DNA from: Clostridium sp.
GTDB lineage: Bacteria; Bacillota; Clostridia; Lachnospirales; Lachnospiraceae
NCBI GenBank assembly: GCA_031275405.1
Contig: JAISOV010000016.1
Coordinates: forward strand, 23,725-87,724
DNA: 64,000 bases
Direction of reading: 5' to 3'
This document shows positions 17,683 through 25,824 of this stretch, piece by piece. The position numbers and the translations under genes were made by a program. The stretch's first letter is position 1. Each line of letters begins with the position of its first letter. Below the pieces are notes generated by a model. That model was not told the DNA's origin. It made no database searches and saw only the letters and a list, made by a program, of their open reading frames with translations.

Positions 17683-17714
17683 TTTGCTCTTATCCGCCCG
17701 CTTTCGCGGGCATT
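17680..17714. repeat. 35-bp leader repeat copy 2
   Basis: CATTTTGCTCTTATCCGCCCGCTTTCGCGGGCATT. Confidence 0.85.
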
Positions 17715-17722
17715 CCCATTTA

Positions 17723-19213
17723 TCATCCGCCTTTCTTCAGCTCTTCTATGATCCGCGTCACCACCTCGTCCGCCTGCAGCCCGTCCACATCAAGGACCAG
17801 ATCCGCCGTTTCCTCATAAAAGGCGACCCGCTGCTCCATCAGCGCCCGGATCTTCCGCAGCCTCGCAGGAGGGCGCTCCGAACACGGCTCCGCGCCCGAA
17901 AGCGCTTTTTCCGGGGAACCCTCCCCTTGCAGCAGAGGGCGCACGGTATCTGTCTTCAGCCGTTCATACACCGTCTCCGGTCTAAGCCGCAGATAGACCA
18001 CTGTCCCCAGTTCCCGCAGCAGCTTCCGGTTCCGCGCCCTGGCCGGAGTGCCGCCGCCCACGGAAAGGATCAGGCGGCTCCGCCATTGGAGCAGCTCCCG
18101 GAGCAGGTTCGTTTCCAGATCCCGGAAATAGTTTTCTCCTTCCCGCTCAAAAATCTCGCGGATACTCCTGCCCTCCCGTCTTTCGATCATTCTGTCCATG
18201 TCCTCCATCGTCCGGCGCAGGCCATAGGACAGCTGAACCCCTACCGTCGTTTTCCCGCTTCCCATAAAGCCGATCAGCACGATGTTCTTACGGCACTTCC
18301 TGGTTCTGCCCCGGCGTCTTGGCAGGAGGCTCTTTTTCTCTTCCTCCGACGCACTTATGGCTTTGAGCAGCTTCCCATAGGCCTCTTTCGCCAGCTCCTC
18401 CCCCACTGTCCGCCCTGTCCAGAGTTCGTAGGCGATGATCCCTTGGTACAGCAGCATTTTCATCCCGTTATAGGCTCTGCCGCCGTGCCGCTGAACCAGC
18501 TTCATGAAGCGCGTCCGGGGAGGGTTGAACACCAGGTCGTACCCGGTATGTATTTTTTCATAAAAATCGCCCTCCTCCACGACCGCTTTCCCCACGTCCG
18601 GATACATGCCCACGTCGGTGGCCTGCACCGCCAGGAAACGTTTCCCGCCGGGAAGCTGCCTGTATTCCCCAAGCTCCATAGGGTGTACCGCTTCGCGCCC
18701 GGTCAGGGCGTTCACCTCCCGCGCGACGGCGCAGGCCTTTGCCCTGGTACGGTTGAGCAGGAAGATGTGCTTCGCCCCCTGCCGGGCAAACAAAAGCGCC
18801 ACCGCCCTGGCCGCGCCTCCCGCGCCGAGGATCAGGATCTCTTCGCCCTTGATCTCCACTCCGTCCTGCTCCATCGCCCGGAGCAGACCGGGCAGATCCG
18901 TGTTATAGCCTTTGAAGCCCCCCTCCACGCGAACCAGGGTGTTCACCGCCCCGACGGCCTGCGCCAAAGGATCCAGCTCGGCTAGATAAGGAAGGACTTC
19001 TGTCTTATACGGTACCGTCACGTTGCAGCCCAGAAGGTTCAAGGCATAGGCGCCTTTCACCGCTTCCTCCAAGTGTCCGGCAGCCACGTGGAACGGCACA
19101 TAGACCAGATTCTCCTTCGTTTTTTCCGCAAGGAAACCGTGGATCACCGGCGACTGCGTATGTCCTACCGGATTCCCTATCAGCCCGCAGGTACGGGTAT
19201 ATCCGTTGATCAT
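17723..19213 (-). CDS. aroE-aroK: Bifunctional shikimate dehydrogenase - shikimate kinase fusion
   Basis: N-terminal AroE (GLIGNPVGHTQSPVIHGFLAE, NVTVPYKTEVLPYLAELDPLAQAVGAVNTLV) followed in one ORF by AroK (NIVLIGFMGSGKTTVGVQL, LILSVGGGTPARARNRKLLRELGTVVYL). Confidence 0.93.
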   Translation of the reverse strand: MINGYTRTCGLIGNPVGHTQSPVIHGFLAEKTKENLVYVPFHVAAGHLEEAVKGAYALNLLGCNVTVPYKTEVLPYLAELDPLAQAVGAVNTLVRVEGGFKGYNTDLPGLLRAMEQDGVEIKGEEILILGAGGAARAVALLFARQGAKHIFLLNRTRAKACAVAREVNALTGREAVHPMELGEYRQLPGGKRFLAVQATDVGMYPDVGKAVVEEGDFYEKIHTGYDLVFNPPRTRFMKLVQRHGGRAYNGMKMLLYQGIIAYELWTGRTVGEELAKEAYGKLLKAISASEEEKKSLLPRRRGRTRKCRKNIVLIGFMGSGKTTVGVQLSYGLRRTMEDMDRMIERREGRSIREIFEREGENYFRDLETNLLRELLQWRSRLILSVGGGTPARARNRKLLRELGTVVYLRLRPETVYERLKTDTVRPLLQGEGSPEKALSGAEPCSERPPARLRKIRALMEQRVAFYEETADLVLDVDGLQADEVVTRIIEELKKGG

Positions 19214-19376
19214 CGTCTACCTCCCAGGTGCGGCGCGGCCTTTGGGGCTTACGCGCAAGGCCCCGTGGCTCCGCAAAGTTCGGCCTCATTGTGCGGCGCG
19301 GCCCGGATCTTTGGGGCTTACGCGCAGGATGCCGGGACTGCTCCGCAGTCCTGGCAAGGGCATGGCCATTCGGCCT

Positions 19377-19401
19377 GTATCCTATCCTGCGGATAGGATA
19401 C
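19377..19401. repeat. Perfect hairpin GTATCCTATCC-TGC-GGATAGGATAC
   Basis: 11-bp stem read directly. Confidence 0.85.
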
Positions 19402-19437
19402 CATGAGTTGGGCGATCTTTCAAGCACGGCTTTGGAT

Positions 19438-19476
19438 CCGCGCTTTTCAGATAAAAAATTTCAAAAAAATGCTTGC
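19438..19476. repeat. 39-bp dispersed repeat copy 1
   Basis: CCGCGCTTTTCAGATAAAAAATTTCAAAAAAATGCTTGC identical to 23268-23306. Confidence 0.92.
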
Positions 19477-19690
19477 TTGACGATATTGTAGTGAACGAAA
19501 CAAGCGCGTTGCTATTACCGGGTGCGGATACATGGAACGACCCAAAACATGGCGCTATATAGGAGAAGTAACAATATCCGAGGAGATGGCAGCAAATGTA
19601 GTAATGACAAGGGTTCAAAGTGTAATATCTCAAAGATTGTAATCCGATGTATACTGGCGAAAGCGGTGATGAGCCGCAAATAAACAGTAT

Positions 19691-19855
19691 ATGGAGGATT
19701 CTTTGAATGAAAAAACCAAAAAGTATCACAGCGTTCACGCCGTCATTGCCACTGGCAAAATACTGACTTTTTTAGATTATGACTATGAAATTTTGTATGT
19801 AGAAAATGGCAAAGGCGAGTTGCGCCGTCTTTATCTCCACCTCACTGAAAAATGA
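19691..19855 (+). CDS. Possible small hypothetical protein (54 aa), perhaps a gene remnant
   Basis: ORF MEDSLNEKTKKYHSVHAVIATGKILTFLDYDYEILYVENGKGELRRLYLHLTEK. Confidence 0.25.
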   Translation: MEDSLNEKTKKYHSVHAVIATGKILTFLDYDYEILYVENGKGELRRLYLHLTEK

Positions 19856-19948
19856 ATTAGATATAGTTTCATTAGACTACCCTCCATCAGAGCGTGGCGA
19901 AAGCTGTATCTTTTTAATCGGCCGTCATAGCTTGATAATTTAAGTAGG

Positions 19949-19988
19949 ACAAGAGCCTGCCCTTTTATTACAGAGGGCAGGCTCTTGT
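19949..19988. terminator. Strong 15-bp hairpin ACAAGAGCCTGCCCT...AGGGCAGGCTCTTGT
   Basis: Perfect inverted repeat, 10-nt loop, followed by TGAATTT. Confidence 0.5.
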
Positions 19989-20108
19989 TGAATTTGGCAG
20001 CCAGACTATCATAGCGTAAATAACGCCTTAGATCCTCAGCTTTGCGCCCCACGCCTTTCAACGGGTTTGCCCTTAACATTGTTAAATTGTGTTAGCTCCA
20101 TTAAATTT

Positions 20109-21728
20109 CTACAATCTTAAAAACCTTTTAACTCCGTGACGTTTCAATAAGAAAACAAAGATACAATCCAATGCCATAGCCAAAATAAAAACAAGAAACA
20201 GCGGGAAAAGAATATCTCCTTTGCTATATTTTAAAACAAGGAATGACGGTATTACCACAAAGCTGATCCCGCCAAATATTCCAATGATAGACGACATGCT
20301 GTGTTTCACTATCGTTACTTCATTCGTCCAATCGAAACGCGGTAGCAGCAGATTGATTGTCAGGCCATACATTGCTGTAAGAACTGCGAACGATATAGGA
20401 AACAGAAAAATAAGGAGCATTTCGATCGCTTTTAATTTGAGAACAAAAACTAAAATAAACGCATTAATTAGAATGGCAGGTATTGTTAGAGTCAAATTTA
20501 CGGCTATTTTTGATTGAAAGATGTCAAAAGGTGAAACTGGATAACCTTTCAACATAAAAAAAGTTTTCCCCTCTAACGAGATCGAACAGGCGGCGGTATT
20601 CGTCAAACAAACCAGCGTTGTCAAAGCGATAATGATAAGGCCATGAAATTTATCCGGCATATTGGTGAAGTAATGAATTGAGTTAAAGGATGAATAGAGA
20701 TAATCCCCCTTAAACAACAGTATTAATGTAAGCACAAAAGAAAAAATGACACCGGCCATCGTATTCACGACATACATCGTGGATGAAAAATAGCGTTTCA
20801 ATTCTCTTTTATACAGGGCCTTCATCGGGACACTTACTTGAAAGCTCCTATCACTGATCAAGGCACCTTTTCTTTTCACACGGCGGATTGCAGCATAGAT
20901 TTTTCTGTAGTAAAAACCCATTCCCGCAACATAAACGGCGCTGATCGCTGTTAAGCCAGCCAAATACAAGAGAAAGTACAAGGCACCTGACCAGTGAGAC
21001 AATCCTTTTAGGTAGAAACTTGTGTAAGAATAAAACATATAGAGGCTTGAAAGAATTTGAAGAACTTTTTTAAGCAACAGGTCTGCATCAGCACTTTTAA
21101 TGAAGAACGAACCTATTAGCATGATTATTACAAAAGCCAAAATTAAAGTTGTCAGAATATGATTTTTAGGGGTTCCTAACTCCTTCACCAACACCCCGAT
21201 AATGATACCCACACAAATTCCGATTATCACAGACAAGACCGGAACCAATAGAATGGTAAAGAAAGCATAGACATAATAAAGGAATGGCTGCGATAGAGAT
21301 ATGCCATATACGATGAAAGACGGAAGCATTAAAAAGAGCGAAAGTGCAAAATTAAAAAGGTATACAATCAGTGTTTTGCCGATCACAATATCCGTAATCC
21401 GTATCGGTGAACAAAGGAGTTGTTCCAAATCGTCATCTAAAAAGAGGATTCCCGCGCCCCTGAGCACCGCAGAAAACAAGCATATATGTCCTGCTAATGT
21501 AATCATAGGAGCCAGCAGGATATTGAACAGTTCGCTTGAAGGTATGTCTTTTCCAAGCCGTACAGTGTAAAGGAACCAAGCGGCAAAAAGGAATAAACCG
21601 GCAGCTACAGAAACGACAGCCAGCAGAGCGGTTCTTAATTTCTTTGTTGGATTTCTTTCATATCGGAAATCGTTAACCCTTGTTACCCCATAAAGGTAGA
21701 TAGACAGTATATTCCTAATTGTTTTCAT
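20109..21728 (-). CDS. ABC-2 type exporter permease (multi-spanning)
   Basis: Multiple hydrophobic helices; overlaps downstream end of ABC ATPase gene. Confidence 0.75.
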   Translation of the reverse strand: MKTIRNILSIYLYGVTRVNDFRYERNPTKKLRTALLAVVSVAAGLFLFAAWFLYTVRLGKDIPSSELFNILLAPMITLAGHICLFSAVLRGAGILFLDDDLEQLLCSPIRITDIVIGKTLIVYLFNFALSLFLMLPSFIVYGISLSQPFLYYVYAFFTILLVPVLSVIIGICVGIIIGVLVKELGTPKNHILTTLILAFVIIMLIGSFFIKSADADLLLKKVLQILSSLYMFYSYTSFYLKGLSHWSGALYFLLYLAGLTAISAVYVAGMGFYYRKIYAAIRRVKRKGALISDRSFQVSVPMKALYKRELKRYFSSTMYVVNTMAGVIFSFVLTLILLFKGDYLYSSFNSIHYFTNMPDKFHGLIIIALTTLVCLTNTAACSISLEGKTFFMLKGYPVSPFDIFQSKIAVNLTLTIPAILINAFILVFVLKLKAIEMLLIFLFPISFAVLTAMYGLTINLLLPRFDWTNEVTIVKHSMSSIIGIFGGISFVVIPSFLVLKYSKGDILFPLFLVFILAMALDCIFVFLLKRHGVKRFLRL

Positions 21729-22449
21729 GGCTTTTGTCCTTTAACTCCAAAAACACATTTTCAAGGCTCTCGTTTCCAAGAATTTGCTCAAGCTCTCCGC
21801 TACTGATTAAAACCCCATTTTTTATAATGGCGATTTTATTACATAGCTTTTCTACAACATCCAATACGTGGCTGGAAAACAGAATGGCGCTCCCGGCGCT
21901 GCATAATTCATTCATCAGCTCTTTGAGCGTGTGAAAGGCCATCGGGTCTAATCCAACGAACGGTTCGTCAAGGATCAGCAGTTTCGGCTTATGCGAAAAG
22001 GCGGCGACAAGAGCGAGCTTTTGTTTCATGCCGTGAGAATAGGAGGAAATCAAATCACCCAACTGACGGCTAATCTCCAACCGTTCTGAAAGGTTCTCAA
22101 TTTCTTGCTTTCTTTCATCAGCGGGCACGTTATAAAGGTCGCAAATAAAATTCAAATATTGTATGCCCGTCAGGTATTCATACAGGCTCGGATTGTCTGG
22201 AACAAACGCCATTTCACGTTTACATTCCACTGGCTCTTTGTCAATGAGCCGACCGTTAATCCATATCTCGCCTTCGTCATATTCGAGGATGCCGGAGCAG
22301 GCTTTCATCGTTGTGGTTTTGCCCGCCCCGTTATGCCCAATAAAGCCATAAATATCGCCCGCATCGACCATAAAGGTTAAGTGATCGACGGCTCTTTTTC
22401 CGTTGCCATAAATTTTCGTGAGCTCTTTTATTTCCAGTACATGATTCAT
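21715..22449 (-). CDS. ABC transporter ATP-binding protein
   Basis: GFIGHNGAGKTTTMKACSGIL, SYSHGMKQKLALVAAF, LLILDEPFVGLDP. Confidence 0.93.
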   Translation of the reverse strand: MNHVLEIKELTKIYGNGKRAVDHLTFMVDAGDIYGFIGHNGAGKTTTMKACSGILEYDEGEIWINGRLIDKEPVECKREMAFVPDNPSLYEYLTGIQYLNFICDLYNVPADERKQEIENLSERLEISRQLGDLISSYSHGMKQKLALVAAFSHKPKLLILDEPFVGLDPMAFHTLKELMNELCSAGSAILFSSHVLDVVEKLCNKIAIIKNGVLISSGELEQILGNESLENVFLELKDKSHENN

Positions 22450-22482
22450 CTCTCATCCCCCCAAAAAGCAGTTACATATAGA

Positions 22483-22794
22483 TTATTTCAATCCCAAATA
22501 TAAGACGATAATTGTTACAATAATGGCAACCGCCGGAACTATGTATAATTTCCATAGCCCCTTCTCTTTCTTCACAACTAAACTCGCTGCGGCAATCAGA
22601 TTCACAAGGGCATAGGCAACCGGAAAACCGAAAACGAGCCACGGCTTCGGAATTGAATTGCTGACATTGCCATGCGTGTCCCAATGAATTGGTACGGAGT
22701 TCGGTAGCTTCGCGGAAAACGCCAGAAAAATCGCCATCATCAAAAGGCAAATCACGGTACTGATAACCGTATGGACTGCAATCTTGTTTTTCAT
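22483..22794 (-). CDS. DUF1648 (SdpI-like) small membrane protein
   Basis: LPNSVPIHWDTHGNVSNSIPKPW motif, four hydrophobic segments. Confidence 0.75.
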   Translation of the reverse strand: MKNKIAVHTVISTVICLLMMAIFLAFSAKLPNSVPIHWDTHGNVSNSIPKPWLVFGFPVAYALVNLIAAASLVVKKEKGLWKLYIVPAVAIIVTIIVLYLGLK

Positions 22795-22887
22795 AATAAA
22801 ACCCTCCTATGAATTAGTGTGATTTGATTTTCGCCTTATATATAAGCAAAGCGAATAAAAGATACAAAAGGTACAAAAAGTACATAA

Positions 22888-22961
22888 TGTACGTGACATG
22901 ATTCGAACACGCGACCTTCTGGTCCGTAGCCAGACGCTCTATCCAGCTGAGCTACACGTAC
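22888..22961 (-). tRNA. tRNA-Arg(ACG)
   Basis: Minus strand GTACGTGTAGCTCAGCTGGATAGAGCGTCTGGCTACGGACCAGAAGGTCGCGTGTTCGAATCATGTCACGTAC folds as cloverleaf; anticodon loop CTACGGA; CCA not encoded. Confidence 0.93.
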
Positions 22962-23020
22962 ATCTGACAAAACCGGATTGCGGTGAAACGCCGGATCCCT
23001 GTCCGTCCGCAACCATCCTT

Positions 23021-23049
23021 ATTATAAGCATTCCCCAAAAGACTGTCAA
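23021..23049 (-). promoter_or_regulatory. tRNA-Arg promoter TTGACA-17-TATAAT
   Basis: Consensus hexamers on minus strand with 17-nt spacer, A-tract immediately upstream. Confidence 0.8.
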
Positions 23050-23076
23050 TACCCTTTTTACGTTTTTTTTCATCGG
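23050..23076. repeat. A/T-tract repeat copy 2 (UP-element-like position upstream of the tRNA promoter)
   Basis: TACCCTTTTTACGTTTTTTTTCATCGG. Confidence 0.75.
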
Positions 23077-23267
23077 TGCAGGCTGCAAGCTTCATCGCCC
23101 ACCATTTTCTTTCAGTTATGTCCAGGCTGCCGGGATGGCTGCCTTCCTCCAAGGGGGGAAGGTGGCTGCGCTTTTTGATGCCGCCGCCATTCCGTTCGCT
23201 GTTTTGTACCCGAGGGTTCCGCCGGGGGCTTTCTTTCCTTTCGCCTTGCGTCGTCACAGGCTGTATC

Positions 23268-23306
23268 CCGCGCTTTTCAGATAAAAAATTTCAAAAAAAT
23301 GCTTGC
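23268..23306. repeat. 39-bp dispersed repeat copy 2
   Basis: Identical to 19438-19476. Confidence 0.92.
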
Positions 23307-23392
23307 GCTTCCAGTATTTTTAGGGGTAGAATGAAGCGGTAAACTGATTTCTGTCAGCCGTGCAGGCGGGAATGAAAAGGAGGAATCCACCA

Positions 23393-24211
23393 ATGCGTCT
23401 GAAGAAACGATCGGGTATCGGCCTGGCGGTCTGCCTGGCAATTGTTCCGGCGTCTTCCGCCGGGGCGGAAGCGGCGGGGGGAAAATATGAGGGCAGCCCC
23501 TATTTCATCGACGGCGACTCCGGCGGGCTGTCCGAGAGCGCCATCGACTTCAATGATCTTGACGCCGCCATCGACGAGATCCGGAACGACAGCCGGCTTT
23601 CGCTGTCTGAAAAGAGCCGGCGGATCGACAAGATCAATCTCCTGAGGCCGGAAAACATGCCGGGCGGCAGCGGGTACGCGGCGACCCAGTCGCTGCCCAA
23701 CGCCGCTTCCCTCTGCATGGTGCCTGTCTTCACGCAGGAGACCGCATATTACTGCGGCCCGGCCACCGTGAAACAGACGCTGACGTATATCAACGGATCC
23801 GCCCCGTCCCAAAGCGTGATCGAGGGGGAGATCGGAACGACCAGCGCGGGAAGCGTGCTGCAGTATATGCTTGATTACATCAATGAAGAGCAGGACGAAA
23901 ATATCTACGTGATCGTACACCAGCCCAGCGAACAGGCGATCCAGACCATGGTCTATAACGCGGTGCTGCACAGCGCGCCGGCCATCTGCCGGGTAGCTTT
24001 TTCCGCTTCTTTCCCGGACGGCTCCTGGAAATATTCAACAAACGGGCATTATATGAACGCCAACGGGTACAGCGGCTACGGCGCCGAGATCCTGGTGACG
24101 GATCCGAACATCATAAATGTTGATCCCAACGAGACCGGCTACTGCTGGGTCACTCTGACCGAGCTGCATGCCGCCACGCAGAACCATTTCGCGAAGGAGA
24201 TGGCCTACTGA
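23393..24211 (+). CDS. Secreted C39-like (papain-fold) cysteine peptidase
   Basis: Signal peptide; VPVFTQETAYYCGPATVKQTLTYI catalytic Cys motif and downstream GHYMNANGYSGYGAEILVTDP; AAAAGGAGG SD. Confidence 0.75.
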   Translation: MRLKKRSGIGLAVCLAIVPASSAGAEAAGGKYEGSPYFIDGDSGGLSESAIDFNDLDAAIDEIRNDSRLSLSEKSRRIDKINLLRPENMPGGSGYAATQSLPNAASLCMVPVFTQETAYYCGPATVKQTLTYINGSAPSQSVIEGEIGTTSAGSVLQYMLDYINEEQDENIYVIVHQPSEQAIQTMVYNAVLHSAPAICRVAFSASFPDGSWKYSTNGHYMNANGYSGYGAEILVTDPNIINVDPNETGYCWVTLTELHAATQNHFAKEMAY

Positions 24212-24241
24212 AACGGCCAGGGGCCAGAAGGGAGAACCGGC

Positions 24242-25669
24242 ATGAAGATCCAGAAAACGCTCCGGACGGCCTGCGTCCTGCTTGGGACGCTGTCCCTCCT
24301 CCTTTCTTGCGCCGGCTGCGCCGGCCGGAAAGGCGGCCAGGCTCCCGGCGGGATTTCCGGTGAAGCCTCCCGGGAAACCTCCGGCGGACTGTCCGGCGGG
24401 GACTCCGGCGAAACTTCCCGGGAAACCCCCGGCGAAGACTCCGGCGTGGTCTCCGGCGGGGACTCCGCCGGGGTCTCCCGGGAGATCTTCCACATCACTT
24501 CCGACGTGATCCCCGGCAGCGAAGACGCCGCCGAGCCTGCCTTCCGGACGGCATCGGTCGGGGAGGCCCTGTTTGAACCGGCCTGGCCGCTGCCGGACAA
24601 CGCGGCCCCCCTGGCTTTCTTCGACGACGGCAGCGTCCTGTACACGTTATCTATCCGCCCGGATCCGGAACACCCGGAGTACACGGAGCAGATCGCCGGC
24701 CTGTTCGACCTCCGGTCGGGGGAAAACGTGGAACTGGCGCGGTATCTCCCGCTGCACTTTGGCTTGAACTGCTCCACGCTTACGGACAGCCGCCTGTACA
24801 TGGTCACCCGGACGGCCGCGGGGACCGAACAGCTCCTGGAAGTGGACATCGGTACCCGCGAAAGCCGCACCGTGCTGGATTTCCCCGACGACGCCGCGCA
24901 CGGCATCAATGCGGTACGCAACATCTACGCGGCCGGGGAAGACCTGCTGCTCCTGCAGCTCAACAACCGTCCCCAGCCGGAGAAATGGAACTATACCCTT
25001 GCGTGGATCGACCTGCCCGGGGGCGTCCTGCGGCCCGTCGAGTCCGATTTCTCCGCGCCAGGCAAGTATAGCTGTATCTGGCCCTGCGTCCCCGCCGGCG
25101 CGGACCGGATCTATTTCTACACGGAATGTAACGACGGGGGGGAGGGACGCAGGTTCGCCATCCAGCGCTATGACGCGGACGGGCGCAAGGACGGGGAGTT
25201 CCCGCTGGACCTGTCCGGGTTCGCAGACGTCCCCATCTTCGCGGACATTATCGGGGATACCGTCTTTGATTTCTACGTGCAGGGCGGTTACTTTGTCCTG
25301 GGCACGATCAACCGCAGGGTCTGCGTCCTGAAGCGCGACGGGGATGCCTTCCTGCCCGTCACGGTCCCGAAGGCGCTGTATGCCCGGATGCCTTCCGATT
25401 CCCATTATATGCGCTATCCCGGGCCGGACGCGGAGAGCCTGTACTTCATGGACTCAGACCTCTCGGCTCCCACGCTGTATAAGCTGGACGCGGCTTCGGA
25501 AACTTTCGAGGCTTTCCGGCTGCCGCCCCCGGGCGACTCACAGGGATACTTTTATTATTACAGGAACCGGAGGGGGGATATCTTACGCAAGTGCTTCGAT
25601 AGCGATGAGGAAACTTATACTACTAAGGAAACTTACGCGATCCTGGCGGCGGAGAAGCTTCAGATCTGA
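24242..25669 (+). CDS. Lipoprotein with Gly/Ser/Glu-rich linker and probable beta-propeller-like domain
   Basis: Lipobox LLSCAGC, repetitive SGG.SGE.SRET linker, repeated strand-like motifs. Confidence 0.65.
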   Translation: MKIQKTLRTACVLLGTLSLLLSCAGCAGRKGGQAPGGISGEASRETSGGLSGGDSGETSRETPGEDSGVVSGGDSAGVSREIFHITSDVIPGSEDAAEPAFRTASVGEALFEPAWPLPDNAAPLAFFDDGSVLYTLSIRPDPEHPEYTEQIAGLFDLRSGENVELARYLPLHFGLNCSTLTDSRLYMVTRTAAGTEQLLEVDIGTRESRTVLDFPDDAAHGINAVRNIYAAGEDLLLLQLNNRPQPEKWNYTLAWIDLPGGVLRPVESDFSAPGKYSCIWPCVPAGADRIYFYTECNDGGEGRRFAIQRYDADGRKDGEFPLDLSGFADVPIFADIIGDTVFDFYVQGGYFVLGTINRRVCVLKRDGDAFLPVTVPKALYARMPSDSHYMRYPGPDAESLYFMDSDLSAPTLYKLDAASETFEAFRLPPPGDSQGYFYYYRNRRGDILRKCFDSDEETYTTKETYAILAAEKLQI

Positions 25670-25824
25670 CGGGGAAGCGCAGCTTGATATTTTTCTCAAA
25701 ACTGGCCTTTCACCTCTTGTCATTTTCCGACATCTGTGCTAAAATCTATATGTCAGTGTAAATTGGCGTTTGTCTCGCCAAAAGCGGCTGGCTTGTCACA
25801 GGAAGAAGGAGGGGAGGGCGGACA

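Noticed and set aside
17588-18985. 465-aa plus-strand ORF antisense to aroE-aroK
   Set aside because: Mirror ORF of a clearly coding GC-rich gene; no recognisable protein features
1-23000. Integrase and att sites of the conjugative element
   Set aside because: No integrase/recombinase of the element and no convincing att repeat at tRNA-Arg found in the window
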